Program-made: the position numbers and the translations under genes
Notes under the pieces: model-generated
What the model saw: only the letters and a program-made list of their open reading frames with translations
What the model was told of the DNA's origin: nothing
Database searches by the model: none
Part shown: in pieces, positions 16,869 to 26,066 of the stretch
How positions within the stretch are numbered: the stretch's first letter is position 1
Layout: each line of letters starts with the position of its first letter
DNA from: CAVRUD01 sp963724285
GTDB lineage: Bacteria; Chloroflexota; Chloroflexia; Thermomicrobiales; UBA6265
Reading direction: 5' to 3'
Assembly (NCBI GenBank): GCA_963724285.1
Contig: CAVRUD010000032.1
Coordinates: 62,001-126,000, forward strand
Length of the DNA: 64,000 nucleotides

Positions 16869-19186
16869 GAGGCCGTGGCGCACCGCGTAGGTGGCGGCGG
16901 CCGTCCGCGAGCCCAGACCGAGCTTGGCGAGGATGTTGGCGACGTGGGTGCGGGCGGTGCGGTGGCTGACGAAGAGCGCCGCCGCGATCTCCTGGTTGGA
17001 GCACCCCTCGACGAGCAGGCGCAGCACGTCCAACTCGCGGGGCGTCAGCCCGGTCCCCGCCCCCGCCCCCTGCCGAGGCGACCGGCGCGGCGGGGACGGT
17101 CAGGTCGGTCAGCAGGGCCGCGGCCTCGATCGCGGCCTGCTCCGGCGTCAGCGCGCGACCCGCCGCCCAGGCCGCCGCGAACGCGTGCTCGCCGAGGGCC
17201 GCGCGGACGGCGGCGGCGGCGCGCGCGCACCGTGCCCGCTCCGGCGGCGGCACGAAGTAGCCGAGGGCCTCGCCCAATGCGGCCGCCGCCCCGAGCAGCC
17301 GGGCCGCCGGCGCGGGCTGGCCGCCCGGCGCGGCCAGCCGCGCCGGCCCCGGCCAGGGCGTCGGCGAGTCCCTCCTGCGTCCCGATCTCGACCCAGAGCC
17401 CGAGGCTCTCACGGTACCGGGCGGCGGCCCCCTGCGGGTCGCCGCGGTCTTCGGCCGCCCAGGCGAGCATGATGAGCGTGCCGGCGACCCCGAAGTGGTC
17501 GCCCACCCGACGGAACAGGGCGAGGGCCTCCTCCAGGAGTGCCTCGCCCTTCGCTCCGTCCCCGCCCTCCACCGCGGCATTGCCGAGCTCAAGCCGGGCG
17601 TGGGCCACCCCGCTGCGGTCGCCCAGCGCCTCGAACCGCGCGGCCGCCTCCTCCAGCAGCCGCACCGCCCGCGCGCGGTCGCCCTGGTTCAACTCCCCGA
17701 ACCCCAGGAGCAACAGCGCGCCGGCGGTGCCCCGCGCGTCGCCGAGGTCCCGCCACAGCGCCAGGCTGTTGGCCAAGAGCGTGACCGCTCGCTCGCCACC
17801 CAAATACACGTCCAGCATGCCCAGCACTTCCAGCGCGATCGCGCGGCCGGTGGTCGGCGCCTCGCCGCCCCGGGCCAGCGCCCGCTCCAGCCAGGCGCGC
17901 CCCTCGACGCGGTGGCTGCGGTAGAGCCACAGCCGGCCGAGCGCCCCGGCAAGGCGCAGCCCGGTCTCGGCGTCCCCCGTCTCCTCCAGCCAGGCCAGCG
18001 CCGCCCGCAGGTTGGCGAGCTCGCCCTCCAGCCGGTCGAGCCACCGCCCCTGGAGCGCGCCGGCCCAGGGGTGCGGCTCGCCCTCCTCGGCCAGCGCCAA
18101 GCACCAGGCCGCGTGCCGCGCGCGGACCGCTCCGTCCTCCCCGCTCACCGCCAGCCGCTCCAGCCCGTACTCCCGGACCGTCTCCAGCATCGCGTAGCGC
18201 GGCTCCGCGGCGACGACGTCGAGCCGGCGCACCAGGCTCTGCCCGGCCAGTGCCTCGATCCCCGCGAAGACGCCGCCGGGAGCTTGCGCATCGCCCGCGA
18301 CCGCCTCCGCCGCCTCCAGGGTGAAGCCGCCGACGAAGACCGCCAGCCGCCGGAAGAGCGCCTGCTCGTCGGGGGAGAGGAGGTCGTGGCTCCAGGCGAT
18401 GGCGTCGCGCATGGTGCGCTGCCGGGCGGGGGCGTCGCGCGCGCCCCCGGTCAGCAGCGGTAGCCGCTTCTCCAGCCGGCCGAGCATGGCCCGCGGCGGC
18501 AGCAGCGCCGCCCGCGCGGCCGCCAGCTCGATCGCCAGCGGCAGCCCGTCCAGCCGCCGGCAGATCTCGGCGACCGCTCCAGCCTCGTCGCCCACGGGCG
18601 CGAAGGCCGGGTCGACGGCCCGCGCCCGCTCGAGGAAGAGCGCCACGGCCTCCGACCCGGTCTCGCCGTCGGTCCCGCCGGGATCGGGCAGGCCGAGCGG
18701 CGGCACCGGGAAGACGCGTTCGGCGCCGACGCGAAGGCGCGCCCGGCTCGTCACCAGGACCCGCAGCCCCGGACACGCGGCCAGGAGGTCGGTGATCGCC
18801 GGCGCGGCCTCGACGACCTGCTCGAAATTGTCGAGGAGCACCAGGAGCGCGGCCGCGCCGATGTGCGCCGCCAGGCGTTGGGCCACCAGCTCATCGCCGG
18901 CGGGCGCGTCCAGCGCCCGGGCGATGGTCGGGAGCACGAAGTCGGGATCGCGGATCGGGGCAAGGGGGACGACGTGGATGGCCGCGAAGGCGTCGGCCAT
19001 CTCCTCGGCCACCGCGAGGGCCAGCCGCGTCTTGCCCACCCCGCCGGGGCCCGTCAGCGTCACCAGCCGGACGTCGGGGCGGAGGAGGAGGGTCCGGACG
19101 GCCGCGAGTTCCCGTCCTCGACCGATCAGCGGCGTGAGCGGGAGGGGCAGCGTGCTGGCGCGTGGGAGGGGCGGAGCGCTGGCCAC
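16863..19186 (-). CDS. LuxR-family ATPase transcriptional regulator, frameshifted near 17360 and 17060
   Basis: A large regulator with an NB-ARC/AAA-type ATPase, TPR-like repeats and a C-terminal LuxR helix-turn-helix. The GTG at 19186 gives VASAPPLPRASTLPLPLTPL then IGRGRELAAV. Walker A is LTGPGGVGKTRLALAV, Walker B is ALLVLLDNFEQV, and the NB-ARC pattern CRRLDGLPLAIELAAAR follows. TPR-like helices start around residue 400. The frame shifts near 17360 and again near 17060, where the third frame supplies the HTH: GLTPRELDVLRLLVEGCSNQ, EIAAALFVSHRTARTHVANI, ending AVRHGLV. It likely senses a ligand through the TPR part and activates nearby genes; the FAD monooxygenase is the next gene. Confidence 0.85.
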
Positions 19187-19484
19187 GGTGCGAAGGCCCC
19201 CGAGTCGGTCGCGGTGTCGTCCGGTGTCGGGTACGCTACACCGCCCGGGGCGGGGACACAAGGAGCGGACAGCCCGGCGCCCGCTTCGACGAAGCGCGGG
19301 GCGGCGGGACGACACGGGATCGGCCCGCATGCCGGTGGCGGTGATCGCCGGAGGGCGCCGACCTTGACCGCGTGAAAGGCCAACCCATCAGGCGCGCAGT
19401 CGTGGGAAGAGACCGGCCGTCCCGAGTTGCTCGAAGCGGCAGCACCGGTCACGTGGCGGGCGCCGCCACCGCCGAGTGCACACA

Positions 19485-19522
19485 GGTGTCAAGGATGTCG
19501 GCTCTTCCGCTCTTTCGGAGAT
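19485..19522 (-). repeat. R6 repeat copy, reverse orientation
   Basis: On the minus strand CGGAAGAGCCGACATCCTTG then ACACCTGTGTGC, nearly identical to 10886-10921. Carries the TTGACA box. Confidence 0.6.
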
Positions 19523-19581
19523 GCTGTCGAGTGGTGGGGGAGGAGTTCGGGCACCAACCCCTACCAATCGTGATTCACGGC

Positions 19582-19707
19582 TTAGGGCGCTCGCCGAAAA
19601 CCTTGGCCGCCGTCGCCGTTAGCCTCGGAGAGGCTGACACTGTGAGCCCGGGCCGTGAGCCCCGGGGCGACCCGGAGACGCGGCCAACCTTTTAAGGCGA
19701 GCGCTTT
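19582..19707. mobile_element. R1 MITE-like element
   Basis: Left end TAGGGCGCTCGCCGAAAACC and right end, read inward, AAAGCGCTCGCCTTAAAAGG, with GGCCGC next to both. Inside are AGCCTCGGAGAGGCT and GAGCCCGGGCCGTGAGCCCC. It is non-coding and immediately followed by an R5 copy. Confidence 0.7.
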
Positions 19708-19718
19708 GGTTTCATCGG

Positions 19719-19757
19719 GAGTGCGGAAGAGCCAGGATGTCGTGGCGAGGCGTCCGA
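19719..19757 (+). repeat. R5 repeat copy
   Basis: GTGCGGAAGAGCCAGGATGT followed by CGTGGCGAGGCGTCC. Matches 10703-10738 in reverse and 8948-8970 in part. Confidence 0.6.
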
Positions 19758-19790
19758 GACGACGGGAATTGTGATGCGTCATCACGCTTT

Positions 19791-21029
19791 TCACGGCACC
19801 GTGATGACTCCGTCGATCGCGACCTCATCGACCATGACGGCAACTCCGCTGGCCGGATCGACCGTCTCCAGCGTCAGCGCGAACGTGTAATCGCCCGCCG
19901 TCCAGCCACCCGCCGGGACGAAGCGCTGCGCCACGTCGGTCGTGCCGGCGGGCAGCGCGAGCGACGACGCCAGCGGGAAATCTTCGACCAACGCCCCGTC
20001 GTGGCGAACGTGCAGGACCACGCGGGCGTTGCCGATCGGCGCTCCGGAATTCGCGATCCGGACGCCAATGTCGAGGTACTGAATCGCCTCCGGAGTCGGG
20101 GCCGCGACCACCATCACCTCGCTCAACGCGACCGGAGATGGCGGTACGCTTGCGACCTCGGCTGGCACAGTGACCGTTCCCCCCGCCGTGGCCGCCAATC
20201 CGTGCGTGGCATCGGTCAATTCAACGTCGATCACAAGATCTCCGGGCGGCAACGAATCCTTAATCAAGAGTTCAAGCATGGTCTGGTGGCCGGCGTAGAC
20301 GACCCCCATCAAGACCGGGACGGTCAGAACGGCGGCACCGGCTCCGTCGCGGAGCACCACCGTGCCCGCTGGGCGGATGAGCACGTTTCCAGTATTCGCG
20401 ACCTCGACCGCGATCGTATTCCACGCCGCACCCGGCTCAAGCGTTACCGCACCGATGTTCAAGGCCGGCTCGACCGGCCCGGGAACCGTGATAAAGACCG
20501 CAACGGTCTTCCGCAGGATCTGGTTGAAGGTCGAGCTACCGGTGACAGGGAGCGGCTGAGCAGTCTGAAGCACGATCCCGGTGATGTGTTGGCCGGGCGG
20601 CGCGTCGTCCGGAACCGTCACAGTGAAGCTGCGCTCGATGGTGCTGCTCGGTTCAAGGGTGAGTGTCTCGGCCGGATAGTCGATCCAGGTCGTAACTCCG
20701 GTCGCCTCGGTTCCGTCTTCCCTGACGCCCATGCCGCCATTGACGATCGTGTAGGCATCCGCCGCAAAGGTTCGGGCGTCAAACGCGGTGTCGGCGGCAT
20801 TGACCAGTGCGGCAGTCAACGTTTGCGCGTCCCCGGGTTTCATCGTCACCGCGAAGTACGCGCCCTCAACCTCGCCGGACGGCGCGATCGCGAATGCCGG
20901 CTCCGGGTCACGATTGTCCTCGATCAGCGTCCCGTCCGATTGCGCCCCGACTGACCCAAACCCGCAACCGGTGGCAAGCGTCAGCATGAGCGCCACCCGC
21001 CAAAACCTTCTCGACAGGACTTGGGCCAC
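19791..21029 (-). CDS. Secreted DUF916/WxL-interacting-like protein
   Basis: A 412-residue exported protein. It has a signal peptide at about 1-29 (MLTLATGCGFGSVGAQ; the Cys in LATGC suggests a possible lipobox). Two immunoglobulin-like halves follow: the first has YFAVTMKPGDAQTLTAALVN and TLTLEPSSTIERSFTVTVPD with PPGQHITGIVLQT. The second has APTPEAIQYLDIGVRIANSG and a final WTAGDYTFALTLETVDPASG. The first half follows the DUF916 pattern (peptidoglycan- and WxL-protein-binding). It is the last of three minus-strand secreted-protein genes, suggesting a surface complex. A Chloroflexota version would be distant from the Firmicute family, so the match is by pattern only. Confidence 0.65.
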   Translation of the reverse strand: MAQVLSRRFWRVALMLTLATGCGFGSVGAQSDGTLIEDNRDPEPAFAIAPSGEVEGAYFAVTMKPGDAQTLTAALVNAADTAFDARTFAADAYTIVNGGMGVREDGTEATGVTTWIDYPAETLTLEPSSTIERSFTVTVPDDAPPGQHITGIVLQTAQPLPVTGSSTFNQILRKTVAVFITVPGPVEPALNIGAVTLEPGAAWNTIAVEVANTGNVLIRPAGTVVLRDGAGAAVLTVPVLMGVVYAGHQTMLELLIKDSLPPGDLVIDVELTDATHGLAATAGGTVTVPAEVASVPPSPVALSEVMVVAAPTPEAIQYLDIGVRIANSGAPIGNARVVLHVRHDGALVEDFPLASSLALPAGTTDVAQRFVPAGGWTAGDYTFALTLETVDPASGVAVMVDEVAIDGVITVP

Positions 21030-21067
21030 CCCGCGAATCCTTTCCGCTGTTCAGTCGTCAATGGAGC

Positions 21068-21104
21068 GGGCGCCGGCAGGCCAGTTTCTCGCGTGCCGGC
21101 GCCC
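21068..21104. terminator. Intercistronic hairpin
   Basis: GGGCGCCGGCA (21068-21078) and TGCCGGCGCCC (21094-21104) form a perfect 11-base stem with a 15-base loop. It lies between the 191-residue gene and the DUF916-like gene on the minus strand. There is no T-run, so it is more likely an mRNA-stability or attenuation element than a simple terminator. Confidence 0.45.
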
Positions 21105-21151
21105 TCTTGTATCGAGCTATCGCCGCTCAACGAGACGCGGCTGCTCGGTCC

Positions 21152-21727
21152 CTAGGACTGCGGACCGGCGGTGCTTGAGACTGTCAGCGTCGAGGTGTAG
21201 GTGCCGTTCGGAACGCTGGCTTCGACATCGGTCAAGGCAAGCGCGTAGCCGGACGCCGTGTAGTGCCCGTTTCCGAACGTCGCTGCCGCCGACAGAATAG
21301 GCACTGCCGTGTTCGAGAGATTCGCCGCGGTGTGCGCTGTGGGCAGGTTGAATGGATCGCCGTTGTCCCTCGTCACCGTGCCCGCCGTGGGAACGGAGAG
21401 CGTCCCGGTCGAACCAAGGACGATGCTGCCGCCGCCACTAACACGAGTGAAGCTACTGGCCGCGAGGGAGATAACGTACCCCGCCGCCGTGTTGCGATCG
21501 TCCTTGACGACGACCTTGAAGGCGCCACCAGACCCGTCCGTGTACCCCGTATCGTGGTTATAGGCCAAGGACGAAATGTTCGCGGTGACGTCGATCGAGA
21601 ACGTAATCACACCACCGCCAAGCGTCACGGTCACCGTGTCGGTCGTCTGCGCCACGGAAGGGGCGGCGAATCCGAATGCCACCGCAATCGCGCCGACGAA
21701 CGCGAAGAACGATTGCCTCCAATTCAC
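21152..21727 (-). CDS. Secreted WxL-like surface protein
   Basis: A 191-residue exported beta-rich protein. The GTG at 21727 is preferred: it follows AGGGGAGAAAGCACT and gives VNWRQSFFAFVGAIAVAFGF, a clean signal peptide ending near SVAQ. The mature part contains VTVTLGGGVITFSIDVTANI, a Ser/Thr-rich middle (RVSGGGSIVLGSTG) and the end GTYTSTLTVSSTAGP. The last strand is shared with its upstream neighbour (IYTSTVTVTASAAP). This pattern, a C-terminal beta domain with a YTSTLTV strand, is seen in WxL and related surface proteins. Function unknown; probably binds the cell surface together with the DUF916-like protein downstream. Confidence 0.6.
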   Translation of the reverse strand: MNWRQSFFAFVGAIAVAFGFAAPSVAQTTDTVTVTLGGGVITFSIDVTANISSLAYNHDTGYTDGSGGAFKVVVKDDRNTAAGYVISLAASSFTRVSGGGSIVLGSTGTLSVPTAGTVTRDNGDPFNLPTAHTAANLSNTAVPILSAAATFGNGHYTASGYALALTDVEASVPNGTYTSTLTVSSTAGPQS

Positions 21728-21909
21728 AGTGCTTTCTCCCCTAACTGCCATCCGCTCAGGCCGAACACAGTCGCCGGCCGCGCCCCAAATCTCTTCCCCC
21801 GCTCGTCCTTTCCGATCCACCTCCTCCCTCTTCCCGCCTGCGCGGACGAATCCGACAAAGTCCGCTCGACGTCGCGATCACGGTTCGCCGTGCTCACGAC
21901 CACGCGACC

Positions 21910-23301
21910 TCACGGCGCCGCACTCGCCGTGACCGTCACCGTTGAGGTGTAGATCCCGGGCGGGGTGCCGCCGGGGATGGTGAGCGTGAGGTTGAAGGAA
22001 TGGGTATAGGTGCCGGCCGGAATCGGCTGACCCTGGGCAGACACGATCGACTGGACGACGGGACTCAGCGGGAGCGCGGTTCCAGGCTGGCCGTCTAGGC
22101 CAGGACCATCCGTGGCGGCGATCATTGACAGGTTTGCGGCATCGAACGTCACGCCGTCGTCCACCGCGAGAAAGTCCGTCGCGCTGATCGAAACGGTCCA
22201 GCCGCCGCAGTAGCCGCTCGTCACGGTCAATTCCATCGTTCCCGCGTCCACAACTTGATCGGCGTGCGAAAAGCGCAGCGGGACGCTCGGGTCGTCGAGT
22301 ACTCCGGTGGTTCCCCGCCTCAGCGAGGGCGAGGGCGCGGCAATGGTAAGGACGGGCCGTACCGGCTGGACGGTTTGGCCCTGGACCGACGCCCCCGGAA
22401 CGCCATCTATCGTCGTCGCGACGCCTGAAGTCAGCGTCACAAGCGGATCGAGCGGCCCGCCGCATTCCGGTACGGTCAACCGGAGGTCGAACCGGACGCC
22501 ATAGGTCAAGACGCCGCCCGAGGTGTTGGAACCGGCATCGTCACCGGTCAACACCTGGGTGACGACCAGCCCGGGAGCCGATCCCGGGAGCCACGTGTCA
22601 ACGTTGTCCCACTGGTCTTCGACGCCTGGATGCATCCGCAGATCCGCGGTCCAACCCGGGGAAACGTCGGTGGTCACGGTCCATTCGAACAGGACCTCGG
22701 TGAGCGATACAGGCAAGTCCGCGACCGTGATCGTTGCCTGGCAGCCGTAGACGATGTTGCCACCTTGGACAAAATCCTCAGTGGCCACCTGAGTGGTGGG
22801 TATGCACCCGTCGATCTCAATCGCGGCCCGCTCGGCGATGCCCCGGAGGAGTGGTGGTGACCCGTCCTGCGCGGCGGCATCGGCGGTCGGCGGAGGGGAC
22901 GCGCTCGGATCCGGTACCGGTACCGAATCGCCGGTGAGCGGCTCGGTCGCCACTGGCGCCATCGTGGCAGTCGGGACGATGACCGGCGTAAGCGTCGAGG
23001 TTGGCTCAAGCGGCGGAGGCAATTCGGTCGGGATAAGGGTTTCCGTCGCGACTGAGTCGGGGTTCGCGGGGTTCGAGGGGTCCGCGGACTCGCCGGCTTC
23101 GACCGGCGTCTCCTCGATCTCTGCCGCCGGGGTTCGTCCCGTCCCAAGTCCGATCGTGACGATCACAACCAGCACCACCACCGCGAACGGCGGTACCGCG
23201 CCACGAGCCAACGTTTTGCCGGTGAACGTGCGGGAGATCACGGGCACCCTCGTCGACGTTGAATTGGCGAGGCCGACGCATCGATGCGCGACATCGCCCA
23301 C
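21910..23301 (-). CDS. Secreted Thr/Pro-rich protein with C-terminal WxL-like domain
   Basis: A protein of up to 463 residues. The first 40 contain one hydrophobic segment (VPPFAVVVLVVIVTIGLGTG) acting as signal or anchor; a GTG at 23247 is an alternative start. A Pro/Ser/Thr/Glu-rich linker follows (about 45-140). Next is a beta domain with paired Cys (DGCIPTTQVATEDFVQG) and a C-terminal domain with SGYCGGWTVSISATDF and the end IYTSTVTVTASAAP. The GGWTVS segment is where WxL motifs would sit. It is the first gene of a three-gene secreted-protein set with 21152 and 19791. It may be the large surface-exposed member of a WxL-type complex. Confidence 0.6.
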   Translation of the reverse strand: MGDVAHRCVGLANSTSTRVPVISRTFTGKTLARGAVPPFAVVVLVVIVTIGLGTGRTPAAEIEETPVEAGESADPSNPANPDSVATETLIPTELPPPLEPTSTLTPVIVPTATMAPVATEPLTGDSVPVPDPSASPPPTADAAAQDGSPPLLRGIAERAAIEIDGCIPTTQVATEDFVQGGNIVYGCQATITVADLPVSLTEVLFEWTVTTDVSPGWTADLRMHPGVEDQWDNVDTWLPGSAPGLVVTQVLTGDDAGSNTSGGVLTYGVRFDLRLTVPECGGPLDPLVTLTSGVATTIDGVPGASVQGQTVQPVRPVLTIAAPSPSLRRGTTGVLDDPSVPLRFSHADQVVDAGTMELTVTSGYCGGWTVSISATDFLAVDDGVTFDAANLSMIAATDGPGLDGQPGTALPLSPVVQSIVSAQGQPIPAGTYTHSFNLTLTIPGGTPPGIYTSTVTVTASAAP

Positions 23302-23477
23302 AGCAACGCGTGCCCTCCGTCATGGACGGCACAACAAGTTCGCAGGCAGGTTGCGGACCCGGGACCCACGGTTGACAAATTGACACAGGATGATGCCGTG
23401 TCAACTTATCATAGTCCTGAGAGTTCGTAAATACCTTCACCATCGCCAATGTTGTCAATAAAGTCCTGGCCATTGGG
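23302..23477. other. Upstream region of the secreted-protein set
   Basis: AT-richer than its surroundings, with TTGACAAATTGACACAGGAT and GTGTCAACTTATCATAGTCC. The repeated TTGACA/TGTCAA boxes make it the likely promoter region, but the exact -10 is not clear. Confidence 0.4.
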
Positions 23478-23640
23478 CCGTGCGAAAGGTTGACGCGTAG
23501 CTCCTGTCGCCCGGGGCTCACGGCCCGGGCTCAACGTTACAGCCTCTCCGAGGCTAATAAGGCGCGGGATTCTAGCCTCGGAGAGGCTGTAATTCTTAGC
23601 CCGGGCCAACCTTGGGCCGTGAGCCCCGGGCGGCAGGGAC
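23478..23640. repeat. Two R1 copies in inverted orientation
   Basis: A left copy in reverse (CGCCCGGGGCTCACGGCCCG, 23508-23527) and a right copy forward (AGCCCGGGCCAACCTTGGGC, 23598-23617) flank two AGCCTC-type palindromes. The arrangement gives a long, imperfect hairpin. Confidence 0.65.
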
Positions 23641-23684
23641 CAGGGCGAAAGATTCCGAACCCCACTCCACCCCCTGAAAACTCT

Positions 23685-23713
23685 ACGGGCCGGGGCAATC
23701 CGCCCCGGCCCGT
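23685..23713 (-). terminator. Rho-independent terminator of the zinc-ribbon gene
   Basis: ACGGGCCGGGGC and GCCCCGGCCCGT form a perfect 12-base stem with a five-base loop. On the minus strand it is followed by AGAGTTTTC. It lies 28 bases past the stop at 23741. Confidence 0.7.
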
Positions 23714-23740
23714 GATTCCACACCGGATCGACCCAAACGA

Positions 23741-25237
23741 CTACCGGACGAACCGGATCGTCAGCGGGTAATTGAAGGTCTCGGAGCTGGCGGCTTTGAT
23801 GGTCCCGACCAGGGTGAACGCGAACCAGGCCAGGCCCAGGGCGATGAATCCCGGGATCGTCAGAAGGAGGCCGATGCCAAAGGTGATGATCGAGACGATG
23901 ATCAGCCCCAGCATGTAGACGATCACCGACAAGTTGAAGTTGAGCGCGTTGCGTCCATGCTCCGCCGCAAAGGGATCGTTATCCTTGCGCACCAGCCAGA
24001 CGATCAGCGGCCCGATGAAGGCCGGCACGCCCCCCATCCAGGCCCCGACGAAGGCCGAGGCGTGGGCACCGGTCGCCCAGTAGCGCGACTGCATGGACGG
24101 AGGCACCGCCCCGCCCAGTTCGCCGCCCATATGCGCGGATCCGTTGACCGGCCCAGCCAGCCCAACCGGCCCCTCCGGTCCCCCGGCATGGCCGCTCCTG
24201 GCGTCACCAGCGGACCCAGCCGGATCGGCGCTGCTCGCGGCCCGCCCGAGATCATCGGCGGTGCGCTCGCGCTCACCGGCGGACCGTGTCGCAGCCTCCG
24301 CTCCCGATCCGCCAACCACGTCCCGCGAACCGGTCGCCATGGCGGCGACAACCGGCGGGGCATCCCTGGACTCGCCGGCCACCTGGCCAATCTCAACATC
24401 GACACCGAGATGACCTTCCGCCGCCTGAGCGGTTTGCACATGCAGGGAAGAACCCGTCTCTGCCGCGTCCGCCGTTCGCGGCTGGCTTGTCGCAGTCGCA
24501 TCCAGCCGCGGCTCCGGGAAGAGGTCCCTGACGGTCGACAAGTCGAGTTGGGAGGTCGAGTAGGCGGCAGCGTCAACGGCCTGCGCGTCCTGAGCCTGAA
24601 CCTGCTGCGCGGCGTCCATGAACTCGGGCAGGACCGTCGGTTCCGGCGGCGTCTCCCAGGTCCCGAAAGACCGCGAAACCGGATCCGGCTCCGGGGCGCC
24701 ACCCGGCGCCGGCCGGGACTCGGCGGAAGGGGACGCCTCCGCCGGAGCAGGGTCCTTCGGCCCGAACCAGAAGACCATCTCCGGCGTAATCGCCGGACTC
24801 GGCGCGGGTTCGGGTTCGGGCGGGGCCGGCGCCTCCGCCGGGGCAGGAGGCACGGCCCGCTGGGACACAAACCGCCCGCCGGTGCCGTAGCGCTCGTCGA
24901 AATGGCCCGCAACCGGCTGGACACCCGCGTCCTGCCCCGTATCGTCGGTCCGGTCGGAATGGTTCGGCGTGTGAATGTCGCCGGCGCCCTGGGCGGGACC
25001 GACCTGGTCGAGGTGGCTAACCTGGCCGGCGTAGAAGCCGTGGCGCGACCGGCCCTGCCGGGCGGCAGCGCTTGACGCCTCGCTCACCTGGGTTGCCTGG
25101 ATTGGTTCGTCCGGCTGAGCTTGCTGGTTGGGCTGGCCGGAGTTGGTCGGTGCAGACGGGAGCAGCGCGGTGCCGCAATGGGAGCAGTATTTAGCGTGGG
25201 CCGGGTTAGCGGCCTTACCACAGAACGGACAGGTCAT
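23741..25237 (-). CDS. Zinc-ribbon protein with C-terminal DUF4870 membrane domain
   Basis: A 498-residue protein in three parts. Residues 1-25 are a zinc ribbon (CPFCGK and CSHCG). Residues about 30-370 are a long low-complexity linker rich in Ala, Pro, Glu and Gln. Residues about 380-498 are a DUF4870 domain with three helices (ASAFVGAWMGGVPAFIGPLI, LSVIVYMLGLIIVSIITFGI, GLAWFAFTLVGTIKAA) and the motif EHGRNALNFNLS. DUF4870 proteins resemble Tic20 and their role is not known. Zinc-ribbon plus DUF4870 is common in Chloroflexota; the very long linker is unusual. It is followed by a clear terminator. Confidence 0.85.
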   Translation of the reverse strand: MTCPFCGKAANPAHAKYCSHCGTALLPSAPTNSGQPNQQAQPDEPIQATQVSEASSAAARQGRSRHGFYAGQVSHLDQVGPAQGAGDIHTPNHSDRTDDTGQDAGVQPVAGHFDERYGTGGRFVSQRAVPPAPAEAPAPPEPEPAPSPAITPEMVFWFGPKDPAPAEASPSAESRPAPGGAPEPDPVSRSFGTWETPPEPTVLPEFMDAAQQVQAQDAQAVDAAAYSTSQLDLSTVRDLFPEPRLDATATSQPRTADAAETGSSLHVQTAQAAEGHLGVDVEIGQVAGESRDAPPVVAAMATGSRDVVGGSGAEAATRSAGERERTADDLGRAASSADPAGSAGDARSGHAGGPEGPVGLAGPVNGSAHMGGELGGAVPPSMQSRYWATGAHASAFVGAWMGGVPAFIGPLIVWLVRKDNDPFAAEHGRNALNFNLSVIVYMLGLIIVSIITFGIGLLLTIPGFIALGLAWFAFTLVGTIKAASSETFNYPLTIRFVR

Positions 25238-25447
25238 CGGATGACTCCACGCCGGCCCGGGGAGGCGGGGAACGTAGCGCCCGTGCGCCGTCTCCCCCGC
25301 CGGCCACCCCTGGGCCGGTTCGTACGGATATCACCTTACCCCCCATCTGTCGCGCCCTCCCGTCGCCTCTGTCGCGGAAGTGTGGCGAGATGGTCCGGGA
25401 CCTGTGACCGCCACAATCCGCGCGGTCAACCGGCCCTCCGGCCGGAC

Positions 25448-25488
25448 AAAAAGGCCGCGACCCGGGGATGACTCCCCGGGTCGCGGCC
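25448..25488 (-). terminator. Rho-independent terminator
   Basis: GGCCGCGACCCGGGG (25453-25467) and CCCCGGGTCGCGGCC (25474-25488) form a perfect 15-base stem with a six-base loop, followed on the minus strand by TTTTT (25448-25452). It serves the calcium-repeat gene fragment ending at 25588. Confidence 0.85.
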
Positions 25489-25587
25489 CCGCCTGCTCGT
25501 CTGCTCGCCTGTTCTGGCCCGGGAGAGGCTGTGAGGTTCAGCCCGCCGGGTTGGGGCCGTCGGCGCCGGGCGTTATCCAGATGCAGA

Positions 25588-26066
25588 TCAGGTTCTCGGC
25601 GAGCGCTCCAGAACCGCCGCCCCGTCACACCGGTACTCGTTCGGCACGGTCGGATCGCTGCCAGCGTCCACTTCCTCTGCGTCGGTGTAGCCGTCGTCGT
25701 CAGTGTAGTGTCCTCTTCCCAGGGATCGCTGCCGTAGGTGACGATCTCCAGGTAGTCGTTGACGCCGTCGCCCTCCGAGTCGGAGTTGCGCGGGTCGGCC
25801 CCGTACTCATTGATCTCCTCGCCGCTCAGGAGGAAATCACCGTCATCGTCATCGTTCGGGTCCAGGCCGACCCCGGCCAGGTCCGGCGGCAGGGGATCGG
25901 TGCCGATCTCGTACATCTCCTTGCCATCAATGTAGACGTCGAGATCGGTGTCTTCGTGATTGGGATCGGTCCCAAAGAGAATCTCGTCGTCGTCCAGGTC
26001 GTTGGTGGCGGCGCCTGGGAGTTCTACGGATCGTGGGGATACGCGGGGTGCCCCATTACCGGGGAT
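25588..26066 (-). pseudogene. Thrombospondin type 3-like calcium-repeat protein, 5' truncated and frameshifted
   Basis: The minus strand encodes DP-x-DxDxD-type repeats: FGTDPNHEDTDLDVYIDGKE, MYEIGTDPLPPDLAG, LDPNDDDDGDFLLSGEEINE and SDSEGDGVNDYLEIVTYGSD. After PWEED the frame shifts near 25692 and continues TDDDGYTDAEEVDAGSDPTV to a stop at 25588. These repeats bind calcium and are used in cell-surface linkers. No start codon or signal peptide is found upstream; the frame opens after a TGA near 26070, so the N-terminal part is missing. A strong terminator follows. Confidence 0.6.

Larger units (their letters stand above)
19187..19790. other. Repeat-filled gap upstream of the first LuxR-type regulator
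   Basis: Six hundred bases without a credible gene. It contains R6 (19485-19522), R1 (19582-19707) and R5 (19719-19757) in a row. The first 280 bases next to the regulator show no repeat and presumably hold its promoter, though no clear boxes were seen. Confidence 0.5.

Noticed and set aside
23478..23640. CRISPR-like array of repeats
   Set aside because: The repeats are inverted, unequal in spacing and part of the dispersed R1 family; there are no regular spacers or cas genes.
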